A stretch of DNA of 64,000 bases, taken from the NCBI GenBank assembly GCA_937891465.1, contig CALAHF010000055.1, forward strand, positions 1-64,000, given 5' to 3'. Of this stretch, positions 10,987 through 19,830 are shown in pieces; the stretch's first letter is position 1; each line of letters opens with the position of its first letter. Source of the stretch: an uncultured Verrucomicrobiales bacterium. GTDB taxonomy: Bacteria > Verrucomicrobiota > Verrucomicrobiia > Verrucomicrobiales > DEV007. A program made the translations under genes and the position numbers. The notes under the pieces are model-generated. The model saw nothing but the letters and a program-made list of their open reading frames with translations. It made no database searches and was not told the DNA's origin.

Positions 10987-13617
10987 TCATTTTTTATCGG
11001 CTGATAATTTTTCAACTTTGCCACCGAGCTCTTTGAGTTGCTTTTGCAATTCGGTAAACTGCTTGCGGAGGTCACCAACTTCTTCAGCCTGTTTTTTCCC
11101 GCCGATCAGTTTTTGAATGGCAGCGCTCGCGGCTTTTGCTTCGGGAGAATCGGTCTTGGCTGAAAAAGTTTCGAGAACGGGAATCGCGGCGGGATCACTC
11201 AGCGTGCCGAGCGATTTAATCACGGCAGTTCGGAGTTTTTCCTTTGGTAGATTCAATTTCGAACTGAGGTAATACCGAATCGGGTCGCGGACAGAATCGT
11301 CTTCTTCGCGGGCGAGATAAGCCAACGTGTCAAAAGCAGTCCCGAGATCGCGAGTGGTGAATTTCGATTCGTTTGCCTCGATGTGCTTGCGGAGCGTTGG
11401 AACCATTTTTGCGTCCGCCTGCTTGCGGATCGCTCTGATCGCAGAATTGGCAATTTTGTGACGGTAGGATTCACGATCCAGCGCTGCTACGATGGCTTCA
11501 GTGCCTCCCTCTGCCTGGGTGAATTTTCCGATCGAATAAATTGCCGAAGCAACAATGTCAGGATTTTTTTCGTTCTCGATGACTGACTTCAATGCTGCAA
11601 ACGCATCGTCTTTGTAGAATTTCCCCATGTTATCGACAACGGCTTTCCGCACGCGCGCATCGTCCTGCTTTTGAGAAGCAATCAGGATGGCAAGAGATTC
11701 ATCATTGTGGGTTTTCCCAAGTGAATTGGCAGCTTCAATCCGCACTCCATAAAACTCGTCACCAGTCAAAACCCCAGCCAATTTCTCAAGCGAATTCTTG
11801 TCTTTGCGTCCGCCCAGTTCCTTCGTAGCAAGGAGGCGACCAATCATGTCAGCCTTTTCAAGTTGGGCGAACAGAAGCGGATTTGCCGGTTTGAAATCGA
11901 TTGCGGCAAGAACGGTGGTATCCGGATCAATGCGGAGAAACTCAGGGGCTTTTTCCAAATCAAACGTGAAATCTTCCTTCGCCAGATTAACCCGAACTGT
12001 TTCGTTGGTGATCTTTCCATCAGCATCCACGAATCGAACAGGCAACGGAAAATCGAAGAGCAGCACTTTCTCTGAAATCTTTTGAGTTTGCTCGATCGAC
12101 AACTTCACCTGTTTTTTCTTCGCATCCCACGAGTAACCGACTTTCAGTTTGGGGACGCCACCGTGGTGAACCCACTGATCAAAAAACTCGTTCAAATTCC
12201 GACCGCTCAGCTCTTCGAACACTTCGCGCAGATCGTTCGTTTCAACATTCTGATTCCGATAACGTGTCAGATATTCGGTGATGCATTTCCGATACAAATC
12301 GTCGCCGAGCTGACTCCGCAACATATGTAAAACCCACGAACCTTTTGGATAGACGCGATTGCCGAATTGCTCCATCGGATCTTTGTAGCCGCGCCACGTG
12401 ATCGGACGTTCATCCTTGTCGCCAGTGACTCGAGTTCCATCACGCCACAATCCATAAATCATATCGTCGCGCCCATTTTTCTCGTTCTCGTAAAGGTGGG
12501 TGTAATACGTCGCAAAGCCTTCGTTCAGCCAAAGCTGCGACCAGTCGCGGCAGGTCAGCAGATCACCAAACCACTGGTGAGCGATCTCATGCGCGTCCAA
12601 TCGATGCGATGTATGGAGATTTTCTGAATCAGCGTGAAACAGCGTTCCGTTGGTCAACGTCGTGACACTGGTGTTCTCCATGCCACCAGCCACAAAATCC
12701 GCCACGCAAACGTTGTAATATTTTGCCCACGGATACTCGACTCCGAGTTCATTTTCGAAAAACCCGAGAATTTTGGAAGTGTCACGAAACGAATTTTCAG
12801 CAACAGAAAATTCGCTCGGCGTCGTGTAAAATGCGAGATCGAGATCACCGTGTTTTGCTTCCAGCTTCTGCAAATAACCGGCCACTACAGAAACCAGATA
12901 ATTTACGTGCGGCTTTTTTTGGTGCCAGTGAAAGGTCGAAATTCCGTTCTCGGTTTTTTCGCCAACCAATTCTCCGTTCGACAAAACAGTCATGCCTTCA
13001 GGCACGTGGCAGATGACTTCGGTCGTGAAACGCTCGTTCGGATAATCGTATCCGGGAAACCAATGACGATGACTTTCCGGCTCGCCCTGGGTCCACAAAT
13101 GGTCGTCACCTTTCGGATAACCCATCGCTTCGGTCCGAAAATAAAGTCCCGCTTCCTGCGGCTGAGCCGAATAAGTAATGGTCACGCTTGCTTCAGCATC
13201 CGGCGCAATTGCTTTGGCAAAGGTGATATCGATCGAATTTTCTCCAACGACAAAATCTTCAACACCAGCACTGGATTCGACCGTGGCAACACGCAGATCA
13301 ACCGCGTCGAGTTTCAAATGCGTGAGCGCTTTCGCGATCGGTTTGAACGAAATTGTCGAGGTTCCTTCAAGCGTCCGATTTCCAAAATTTGGAGTGATCT
13401 CAATTTTCTGGTGCAGCACATCGATTTCACGATCACGCGCGTATTTCCGACCATTTCCAGCAGATGCATCATCGAGCGCAAGCCCACGGGACGCTTCCAA
13501 TTTCTGGCGAAGGGTCAGGTGTTTTTGCGCACACACCTCCCAGCCGTTGTGAGTGTGTTCCAACGCGGTCGCGAGAAACGGTAAAAGAAGCAGGGGAAGG
13601 AATTTGAAGAGTTTCAT
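10987..13617 (-). CDS. Secreted M1-family zinc aminopeptidase with C-terminal HEAT repeats
   Basis: 876 residues. After a signal peptide (MKLFKFLPLLLLPFLATA) come the M1 beta-domain and the gluzincin catalytic domain. The exopeptidase motif GGMEN lies near residue 312. The zinc motif HEIAHQWFGD lies near 343, with the third ligand in LWLNEGFATYY eighteen residues later. The last 250 residues form HEAT-like helical pairs in place of the usual ERAP-like cap, and the end is a short coiled coil (QFTELQKQLKEL). It removes N-terminal residues from peptides, here probably in the periplasm. Its stop abuts a palindromic repeat. The specificity cannot be read from sequence. Confidence 0.95.
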   Translation of the reverse strand: MKLFKFLPLLLLPFLATALEHTHNGWEVCAQKHLTLRQKLEASRGLALDDASAGNGRKYARDREIDVLHQKIEITPNFGNRTLEGTSTISFKPIAKALTHLKLDAVDLRVATVESSAGVEDFVVGENSIDITFAKAIAPDAEASVTITYSAQPQEAGLYFRTEAMGYPKGDDHLWTQGEPESHRHWFPGYDYPNERFTTEVICHVPEGMTVLSNGELVGEKTENGISTFHWHQKKPHVNYLVSVVAGYLQKLEAKHGDLDLAFYTTPSEFSVAENSFRDTSKILGFFENELGVEYPWAKYYNVCVADFVAGGMENTSVTTLTNGTLFHADSENLHTSHRLDAHEIAHQWFGDLLTCRDWSQLWLNEGFATYYTHLYENEKNGRDDMIYGLWRDGTRVTGDKDERPITWRGYKDPMEQFGNRVYPKGSWVLHMLRSQLGDDLYRKCITEYLTRYRNQNVETNDLREVFEELSGRNLNEFFDQWVHHGGVPKLKVGYSWDAKKKQVKLSIEQTQKISEKVLLFDFPLPVRFVDADGKITNETVRVNLAKEDFTFDLEKAPEFLRIDPDTTVLAAIDFKPANPLLFAQLEKADMIGRLLATKELGGRKDKNSLEKLAGVLTGDEFYGVRIEAANSLGKTHNDESLAILIASQKQDDARVRKAVVDNMGKFYKDDAFAALKSVIENEKNPDIVASAIYSIGKFTQAEGGTEAIVAALDRESYRHKIANSAIRAIRKQADAKMVPTLRKHIEANESKFTTRDLGTAFDTLAYLAREEDDSVRDPIRYYLSSKLNLPKEKLRTAVIKSLGTLSDPAAIPVLETFSAKTDSPEAKAASAAIQKLIGGKKQAEEVGDLRKQFTELQKQLKELGGKVEKLSADKK

Positions 13618-13658
13618 AAACGTGAAAACTCACCGTTTCTGCTCTATTTTAGGGTGCA

Positions 13659-14223
13659 ATGCAAGTCGCTGAACAAATTCCCTGTGTCGTACTGAATCGG
13701 ATCAGTTGGGACGGCTATCTCCAGATTGACGAAATTTTGAGTGAAAGTGGAGGCGCGCGATTAAAATTTTCCGACAACCAGCTAGAAATCATGTCCGCCG
13801 TTTCAGACGACCACGAGTATATCAAAGGCAATATCGGAGGGTATGGTTCAAGCACACTGTCAGGAACACGATTTGTTTTACCAATTTCGGGGCAATGCAA
13901 CCATTCGCAAAGAAGGGATGCGCGGCGGCGAGCCAGATGAGTCTTATATTTTTGAAAAGGGCAAACAGTCCATTGATCTTGCAATCGAGATTGCCCTTAC
14001 CAGCGGAGGAATTGACAAACTCGACTTTTATCAGCCGATGCAAATTCCTGAAATTTGGATTTGGGAGAATAACAAACTATCCGTTTTTCTGTTTGAGAAT
14101 GATCAATACCAGGAGCACGACAACAGTCTGCTTCTCCCGAAACTGGATCTCAAACTTGTCGAAGAACTGGCGACCAGCGATTTTCTTTCTGAAGTAATCA
14201 AAGGATTCCGGTCGCGCATGTAA
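13659..14223 (+). pseudogene. Uma2-family (DUF820) endonuclease-like gene with +1 frameshift
   Basis: Two overlapping frames together make one Uma2-type protein of about 187 residues. The first encodes MQVAEQIPCVVLNRISWDGY to HEYIKGNIGG. The second, from 13843, encodes MVQAHCQEHDLFYQF, GEPDESYIF and IDLAIEIALTSGG, the PD-(D/E)XK-like core of the family. Removing one base near 13837-13842 (GGAGGGT) joins NIGG directly to MVQAHC. It is therefore either a recent pseudogene or a sequence error. Uma2 proteins are abundant in cyanobacteria and PVC bacteria and have no settled role. The C-terminus is intact, and the gene converges on the DUF1080 gene. Confidence 0.8.
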
Positions 14224-14238
14224 CAGCGCTTGGCCGAA

Positions 14239-15579
14239 TTACAGTTTCTTGATCGCCACGTTTCGGAAATAAACCGCATCGCCGTGTCCAGCGAAGCCAA
14301 AGTAGCCGTCCGTATTTTTCAATCCGGGGTGCTTAGATTTCGCCATGAACTCAGCAGCATCGAGCGATGAGAGATCGGTATCGAGAATCACAGTACCATT
14401 CAACTCCACTTTGATCGTTGATCCTTTCACGGTCACTTCCTGATAATTCCATTCCCCGACAGGACGCTGATAGCCGCGATGCGCAGCTGCCATTCCGTAG
14501 GCGCTCCCGTGAAACTGACGCACATCCAGCTTCTTGTATTTCTCAGCGGTATTATCTAAAACCTGCAATTCGCACATGCCGGCGTATGCAGTATTACCCT
14601 TACCTGGATAACGAATCGCAAGGCCGTTGTTTCCACCGGGAGGCACTTTGAATTCAACACGAGCAACAAAGTCAGTCAGCTTTTCATCAAAATAAAGGGT
14701 GCCGCCTTTTCCTTTTTTGCAGGCAATGGCACCATCAACCACTTCGTAGTTGTCTGCCGCGCCGGCCCAGCCAGTGAGATCTTTTCCGTTAAAAATCTGC
14801 GAAAACCCTTCGTCTTCGCCACGCAACGCTGCGTTTGCTTCGTCGCCTGGAATTTCACGAACCGCGATGTTTTTCCAGCTGATCTCACCACCATGAGTCT
14901 GGAGATGGATCGGTGCTTTGGCAGGAAGCGGCTTCGAGCGATCCCAGTAATTATCCATGATCGCCCCATCAACGACCAACTTGTCATTCAACCAAACCCA
15001 CGTGCGAGCACCGAGTTGGCGAATACGAAAGGCATTCCATTCGCCAAATGCCTTATCCGCTAAAACGAGTGGGTTTTTGCCGGGATTATCTTTGTTATTA
15101 TTCCAGAGGCCCCCCGATCCTTTGTCTGCGCCATGCTTGTGAGCCGCTTCATTGGTGTGATCCCAAATTTGAACCTGAGGAGTTCCACGAAGGTAAATTC
15201 CCGAATCTGCTTTTGGCACCGTTTTGTAATCGACCGTGAAATCCATGTCGCCGTATTCTTTAGCAGTCGTGGCGTAAGGACCATGGCCGTCATTATAAAG
15301 CGCGCCGTCTTTTACAGACCAATGCTTCGAAAACTCGGCAGCCTGTTTTTTCAATGATTCTGCGGTTGCCTTGGCAGCAGCTTCTTCAGAGACTTCTTCG
15401 CCAGCCTTTTTTGCGGCTTTTGCCAATGCTTTAGTCGCGCCTGCTGTCGTGTGCGGATTGTTTCCGCTCCAGCCGGTCAGATCTTTTCCGTTAAAAATGG
15501 GAGTGAGGCCAGATTTTTCCTGCGCAATCGCAACCGTGGCAGAAATCAGGATACAAATGAAGGGGACGAGTTTTTTCAT
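14239..15579 (-). CDS. Secreted protein with two DUF1080 (3-keto-disaccharide hydrolase) domains
   Basis: About 446 residues from ATG at 15579, which begins the signal peptide MKKLVPFICILISATVAIAQ; an in-frame ATG 105 bases upstream would bury that signal. The first DUF1080 domain opens with GLTPIFNGKDLTGWSG and carries an unusual Ala/Lys/Glu-rich helical insert (ATKALAKAAKKAGEE) near the front. The second opens with GFSQIFNGKDLTGWAG. The near-identical openings suggest internal duplication. DUF1080 domains are concanavalin-like beta sandwiches; some members act on 3-keto-disaccharides and others may simply bind sugars. PVC genomes hold many paralogues, so the substrate is uncertain. Confidence 0.9.
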   Translation of the reverse strand: MKKLVPFICILISATVAIAQEKSGLTPIFNGKDLTGWSGNNPHTTAGATKALAKAAKKAGEEVSEEAAAKATAESLKKQAAEFSKHWSVKDGALYNDGHGPYATTAKEYGDMDFTVDYKTVPKADSGIYLRGTPQVQIWDHTNEAAHKHGADKGSGGLWNNNKDNPGKNPLVLADKAFGEWNAFRIRQLGARTWVWLNDKLVVDGAIMDNYWDRSKPLPAKAPIHLQTHGGEISWKNIAVREIPGDEANAALRGEDEGFSQIFNGKDLTGWAGAADNYEVVDGAIACKKGKGGTLYFDEKLTDFVARVEFKVPPGGNNGLAIRYPGKGNTAYAGMCELQVLDNTAEKYKKLDVRQFHGSAYGMAAAHRGYQRPVGEWNYQEVTVKGSTIKVELNGTVILDTDLSSLDAAEFMAKSKHPGLKNTDGYFGFAGHGDAVYFRNVAIKKL

Positions 15580-15689
15580 AAAATTCAGACCGTCATTGTT
15601 GGGGTAAACCAAACGGGAAACAAGAACGTAGATGTGCCACGCCTCATTTTTCAAACCCTGCTTTTTTGCGCTTTTTTGCGGCAATCAAA

Positions 15690-17030
15690 TTAGCTTCGAG
15701 CCGCCGCTGCTTCCGCCATGAGCGCTTCGATTTCATCAGCTTCAATCGGAATCCCCGCCATCAGATCGACATTCCCGCCGGCTTTCACGACAACGTCGTT
15801 CTCAAGCCGGACCCCAAATCCTTCATCGGGAATATAAATACCGGGCTCAACCGTCATCACCTGATTTTCGACAAAAATGCAATCCGGCGGATTCACGTCG
15901 TGAACGTCCAAACCCAAGTTATGTGACGTGCCGTGCATGAAATATTTGCGATAGGCCCGCTTCTCTTCGGGCAACTCTTTCACGTCTTTAGTGCGTTCTT
16001 CCGCAACGATGTCGGCATCGATCAAGTCCAGCCCGATAAGTTCGTCTTCCGTCGCGCGGGCAACTTCGCGCTGATACTCGTCACGAACTTTCTTACCGGG
16101 AACCATCAACTCGTCGATGCATTTTCTAAAAATCCGATACACTGCATCGTAAACCGCCCGCTGACGTTCGGTGAATTTGCCGTTCGCCGGAATTGTCCGG
16201 GTCAGATCCGAATTGTAACCAGCGTATTCTGCCGCCACATCCATCAAAATCAGCTGACCGTCCTCGCATTTGCTGTCGTTCGTTAAATAATGCAGCGTGC
16301 AGGCATTTTTGCCGGTCGCGATGATGGGCTCATAAGCAAAGCCACGCGATCCGTGCCGAGTGAATTCGTGGATCAACTCCGCCTCGATCTCATATTCCAT
16401 GACACCCGGTTTCACGAAATCCAAAGTGCGCTGAAAGCCTTTCGCCGTGATATCGCAAGCATGCTGCAACACATCGACCTCGATCTGAGACTTCGCTTGC
16501 CGCATCTGATGCAAAAACGGAGCGACTCGCTCGAATCGATGATCTGGATACTGCGCCACACAGTGCTCGCGAAACCGGTCATCCGGCGAGAAAACCATTG
16601 GACCGCTTGGTTTCGGATGTTCGTTGTGATTTAAAAACAAACGGTCGTATTTTCGAGCAAGTCGTCGAAACACGCCCTCAAATTGATCGTTCAAAATGAT
16701 GTTTTCGATTCCCGAGACTTCAGTCGCCTGCTCGGGAGACAGCTTTTCGCCCTCCCAGATCGTTAATTCCTCCGACGTTTCGCGAACAAACAGCCGCGCG
16801 CGATCATTGGGATCTTCCGCTCCGGGCTCCAGAATTAGCATTGTCTGTTCCTGATCGATGCCCGTAAGGTAATAAATATCACTGCCTTGAATGAATCGCA
16901 TTGAGCCGTCCGCACAGCGCCACGGCAGGTCAGCCGAATGAAAAACCGCAATACAATCCTGAGGCAACATTTCGAGAAGCCGTTGGCGATTTTCGACAAA
17001 AAGTCGGGGGTCAATGGGAGCGTATTTCAT
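15690..17030 (-). CDS. pepP: Xaa-Pro aminopeptidase (M24B, AMP_N domain)
   Basis: About 446 residues with an N-terminal aminopeptidase-P domain (RFIQGSDIYYLTGID) and a C-terminal pita-bread metallopeptidase. Dinuclear metal ligands are visible as the two Asp of DVAAEYAGYNSDLTR, the His of HGTSHNLGLDVHD, and the Glu of TVEPGIYI and RLENDVVV. The enzyme removes an N-terminal residue that precedes proline and is cytoplasmic, with no signal seen. ATG at 17030 (MKYAPIDPRLF) is preferred because the family starts close to this point; GTG at 17081 is an alternative. The gene diverges from the sigma-54 regulator gene just upstream. Confidence 0.93.
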   Translation of the reverse strand: MKYAPIDPRLFVENRQRLLEMLPQDCIAVFHSADLPWRCADGSMRFIQGSDIYYLTGIDQEQTMLILEPGAEDPNDRARLFVRETSEELTIWEGEKLSPEQATEVSGIENIILNDQFEGVFRRLARKYDRLFLNHNEHPKPSGPMVFSPDDRFREHCVAQYPDHRFERVAPFLHQMRQAKSQIEVDVLQHACDITAKGFQRTLDFVKPGVMEYEIEAELIHEFTRHGSRGFAYEPIIATGKNACTLHYLTNDSKCEDGQLILMDVAAEYAGYNSDLTRTIPANGKFTERQRAVYDAVYRIFRKCIDELMVPGKKVRDEYQREVARATEDELIGLDLIDADIVAEERTKDVKELPEEKRAYRKYFMHGTSHNLGLDVHDVNPPDCIFVENQVMTVEPGIYIPDEGFGVRLENDVVVKAGGNVDLMAGIPIEADEIEALMAEAAAARS

Positions 17031-17116
17031 ATGCGACAGATCGAACGACAAGGGTATAATCGAATCATCAAAATTCGTCACTCATGAATCTTGAAAAGTA
17101 AGGCGAAATTTATGTC

Positions 17117-18505
17117 ATGGCAGGTAAAATGGATCAAATCATCGTAATTGCAGATTCCGACTCGGATTACCTCGAGTGGGCCGCAAAGCATTTGAGCGTG
17201 GATGGCATTGAAGTGCTGACAACGTCAAAGTCTGACGAAGCATTGAAACTTTTTACCGACAAAGCGGCGGATCTTCTGGTCGCCGACTTCAATCTCGCGC
17301 CGATGAACGGGCTCGAATTGCTCAAAAAAGTGCGCTTGAACCATCCGAATTCGATGGTTTTGCTGACGGGCGCGATTTCCTCGACCAATGTCATCATCGA
17401 AGCGATGAAATTGGGCGCGAGCGACGTTTTACGAAAAGAAGCCCTGAATTTTGAGCTTCGTCCCGCTGCAGAACGCGCCTTGCAAGCTGCCGAGCAGACA
17501 AAACTCGCTGCCGAAGCTCAAGCTGAATCTCCAATCCCCGCGCAGCAAGCTTCCAACGACCTGATCATTGGCCGTTCCCCTGCGATGCAGGACGTTTATA
17601 AACTCGTCGGTCGCGTTGCCCGAGCTGATGCACCCGTTCTCATCACCGGCGAAAGCGGTGTGGGTAAAGAAGTGGTTTCAAACGCCGTTCACAAATTTTC
17701 CCGCAGAGCGAATGCCGAATACGTCACCATCAACTGCGCGGCGATTCCTTCAAATTTGCTGGAAAGTGAACTGTTTGGTCACGAAAAGGGCGCTTTCACG
17801 GGTGCTGTCGGACAACGGATCGGCCGGTTTGAGCAATGCGACAAAGGCACCCTATTCCTCGATGAAATCGGCGACATGCCGATGGAAGTGCAGAGCAAAT
17901 TGCTGCGCGTTTTGCAGAGCGGCGAATTCTCCCGCGTGGGCGGAAATCTCACGCTTCAAAGCGACGTCCGAATTCTCGCCGCGACCAACAAAACCCTCGA
18001 AGAAGAAGTCAAAAACGGCACTTTCCGCGAAGATTTATTCTATCGTCTAAACGTCGTTCGAATCCACATCCCGCCACTTCGCCGACGCGTTGAAGACATC
18101 CAACTCCTCGCTGAGTTTTTCCTCACCAAGCAAAGCCGCCGCATCACCCTTTCCGCCGAAGCCGCCGAACTCCTGGTCGGCTATCGCTGGCCGGGCAACG
18201 TTCGCGAATTGGAAAACACCATTCAGCGAGCCTGCGTGTTAGCGACCGGCAACGTTTTGCTTCCGCAGGACATCCCCCTCGGTGACGGCGGACGTGACGA
18301 TTCTCCGAAAGAACGTCAGAAACGAGCCCTTCGACGTGCCGCCGAACGTTTTATCGCAGTCGCAACTGAGGAAGATGACGTCTTCGAAATTGCAGCCCGC
18401 GAAATTACATTGGCTGCGCTTGATTCTGCGAATGGAGATGAAGCTGCGACGGCGAAGCAACTTGGGATTACCAAAGCTGCGCTGAAAAAGAAGATTGGTG
18501 AGTGA
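17117..18505 (+). CDS. Sigma-54-dependent response regulator (NtrC family)
   Basis: 462 residues in the order REC receiver, AAA+ ATPase, Fis-type HTH. In the receiver, D57 (VADFNL) is the likely phosphorylated residue, with the acidic pair D13/D15, T84 and K107. The AAA+ domain has Walker A GESGVGKE, the sigma-54 contact loop GAFTGA near residue 227 and Walker B GTLFLDEIGDMP. The C-terminus (DEAATAKQLGITKAALKKKIG) is a DNA-binding HTH. It activates RNA polymerase-sigma-54 after phosphorylation by a histidine kinase, but no kinase gene is adjacent, so it is an orphan regulator here. The start could also be the ATG four codons later, which has AGG just upstream. Confidence 0.95.
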   Translation: MAGKMDQIIVIADSDSDYLEWAAKHLSVDGIEVLTTSKSDEALKLFTDKAADLLVADFNLAPMNGLELLKKVRLNHPNSMVLLTGAISSTNVIIEAMKLGASDVLRKEALNFELRPAAERALQAAEQTKLAAEAQAESPIPAQQASNDLIIGRSPAMQDVYKLVGRVARADAPVLITGESGVGKEVVSNAVHKFSRRANAEYVTINCAAIPSNLLESELFGHEKGAFTGAVGQRIGRFEQCDKGTLFLDEIGDMPMEVQSKLLRVLQSGEFSRVGGNLTLQSDVRILAATNKTLEEEVKNGTFREDLFYRLNVVRIHIPPLRRRVEDIQLLAEFFLTKQSRRITLSAEAAELLVGYRWPGNVRELENTIQRACVLATGNVLLPQDIPLGDGGRDDSPKERQKRALRRAAERFIAVATEEDDVFEIAAREITLAALDSANGDEAATAKQLGITKAALKKKIGE

Positions 18506-18509
18506 GGGC

Positions 18510-18560
18510 GGGGAACTTGGGTGTGAATCAGCAGCTAATCTGCTGCATCTTCCCCCTTTT
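18510..18560 (+). terminator. Nested hairpin followed by T-tract, probable terminator
   Basis: GGGGAA (18510-18515) pairs with TTCCCC (18550-18555). Inside lies CAGCAG-CTAAT-CTGCTG (18529-18545), and TTTT follows. It lies five bases after the regulator stop and between two convergent genes, where a terminator is expected. Confidence 0.45.
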
Positions 18561-19480
18561 CATTCGAAGGACAATTCATCCGCAAGATCTTCAACCGATC
18601 TTCGATGTGCTTCAGATTGTTCACTGCTCCGCTCTTCTTCCTGGCGCTTCCGATCGAGGAATTTGTCCTCTTCCTTATTTGCTTCGTCTACACAGAGAAT
18701 CAAAGTCTCCCTGTGATACTTTTTCACTTCTTCGAGCGTCGTTCCATCCAGAATGATTTTCGCACCTGTAACCGATGCGATCCCAGGTCTATGCATCAAA
18801 GAATATTGCGGAGGCGAATTCCAGGTGTGGATAAACATCTCGATCCAGATCGCCGATGGCTTTCGATTCAGGCGAAACGGGACTGTATATAATGCGCATC
18901 CAGAAGTTCCATCCATGGTGGGCTCGGTCACTTCATCAACAATCACTCCAACAATTTTGAGCCGTTCGTCCGGTGACAATCTCAGCAAAGGCCTAGGGAA
19001 CGGCACCTTCGTTGCCGGACCGACTGGCGGAGCAGCAGCTCTGGTGTCGAGAAGCGTGGCGGTAAGATCCGAATAGTTCTGAGATCTCCGCTCAGCAGTG
19101 CGGAGGTCGACATAATATTTACCCTTCAGCCAAGAAGGCGCCGATTCAGCTCATGATCCTTTGGCAAGGATCGGGATAAACTTCCGATGATTGCCTTGGG
19201 TATGAACCTCCGCAGTCATGATATCCCCCTCATACCCAACACCACCTTTTCTCTCGTCCGTTTTTAGCTTGTAGTTGGGAGTGCAGGTAATCAAAACGTA
19301 GTCGTTTTCGCGGATCTCTTTCTCCATAAATGCAGGCAACTGGTCACCCGGAATAGCGTGCCACTGATCAAGCATGGTCTCGATGCCATCGCCCCGAAGC
19401 TCGGTTGCCAATGTAGCGACCCGCTCTTTGTGGGGGGCGTCATCCCACGAATATGAAACGAATGCCTTGGGGTTGCTCAT
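18560..19480 (-). pseudogene. TIR/SEFIR-domain protein interrupted by in-frame TGA
   Basis: Reading from ATG at 19480, an N-terminal TIR/SEFIR domain is clear: KAFVSYSWDD, then IETMLDQWHAIPGDQ, NDYVLITCTPNY, GGVGYEGDIMTAEV and KFIPILAKGS. A TGA at 19153-19151 then stops translation. The same frame continues without a gap as AESAPSWLKGKYYVDLRT and stays open to 18560, encoding a further 197 residues with a charged coiled-coil end (EEDKFLDRKRQEEERSSEQ). At this position relatives would be expected to have Trp (KGSW), and a single base change at 19151 converts TGA back to TGG. TIR and SEFIR domains in bacteria are often immune NADases or signalling adaptors. The full product would be about 306 residues. 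Confidence 0.75.
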
Positions 19481-19680
19481 CTTCAATTATCTTCAGCTAA
19501 CAGTCATTAATTGGGGAATCTGATATCAATTGTTAAACCAATCCGAATAAATTTTCCAAGCAGAGCTAACTGTTCGATTCCCCCCCCTGTCAACGGACCG
19601 CAAGATTTCGAGAGCAGTTGATTGCTGATCAAAATTGGTCACCTATTCGAAAATATCACAGTCACCTTCCACCCGTGCAC

Positions 19681-19783
19681 CACGAACCAACAAGGTCTGT
19701 TCGGCGAATTAATAGGGTATGTTCGAAAAGCCGTTTCGATCAAATAGGGTCTGTTCGATGAACTTACCCTATTCGATCGTGGG
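19681..19783. repeat. Palindromic repeat family, two copies, in a 350-bp gap
   Basis: The 350 bases between the TIR gene start and the sulfatase start hold one degenerate copy (about 19681-19733) and one good copy with arms CGATCAAATAGGGT (19737-19750) and ACCCTATTCGATCG (19766-19779). The remaining part, 19481-19680, is AT-rich and shows nothing I can name. This is one of the few copies upstream of genes rather than at a gene end. Confidence 0.8.
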
Positions 19784-19830
19784 ACTGCAAAATCATCGCC
19801 TCGGATGATGGATTCGACTATTCTCTGGCG

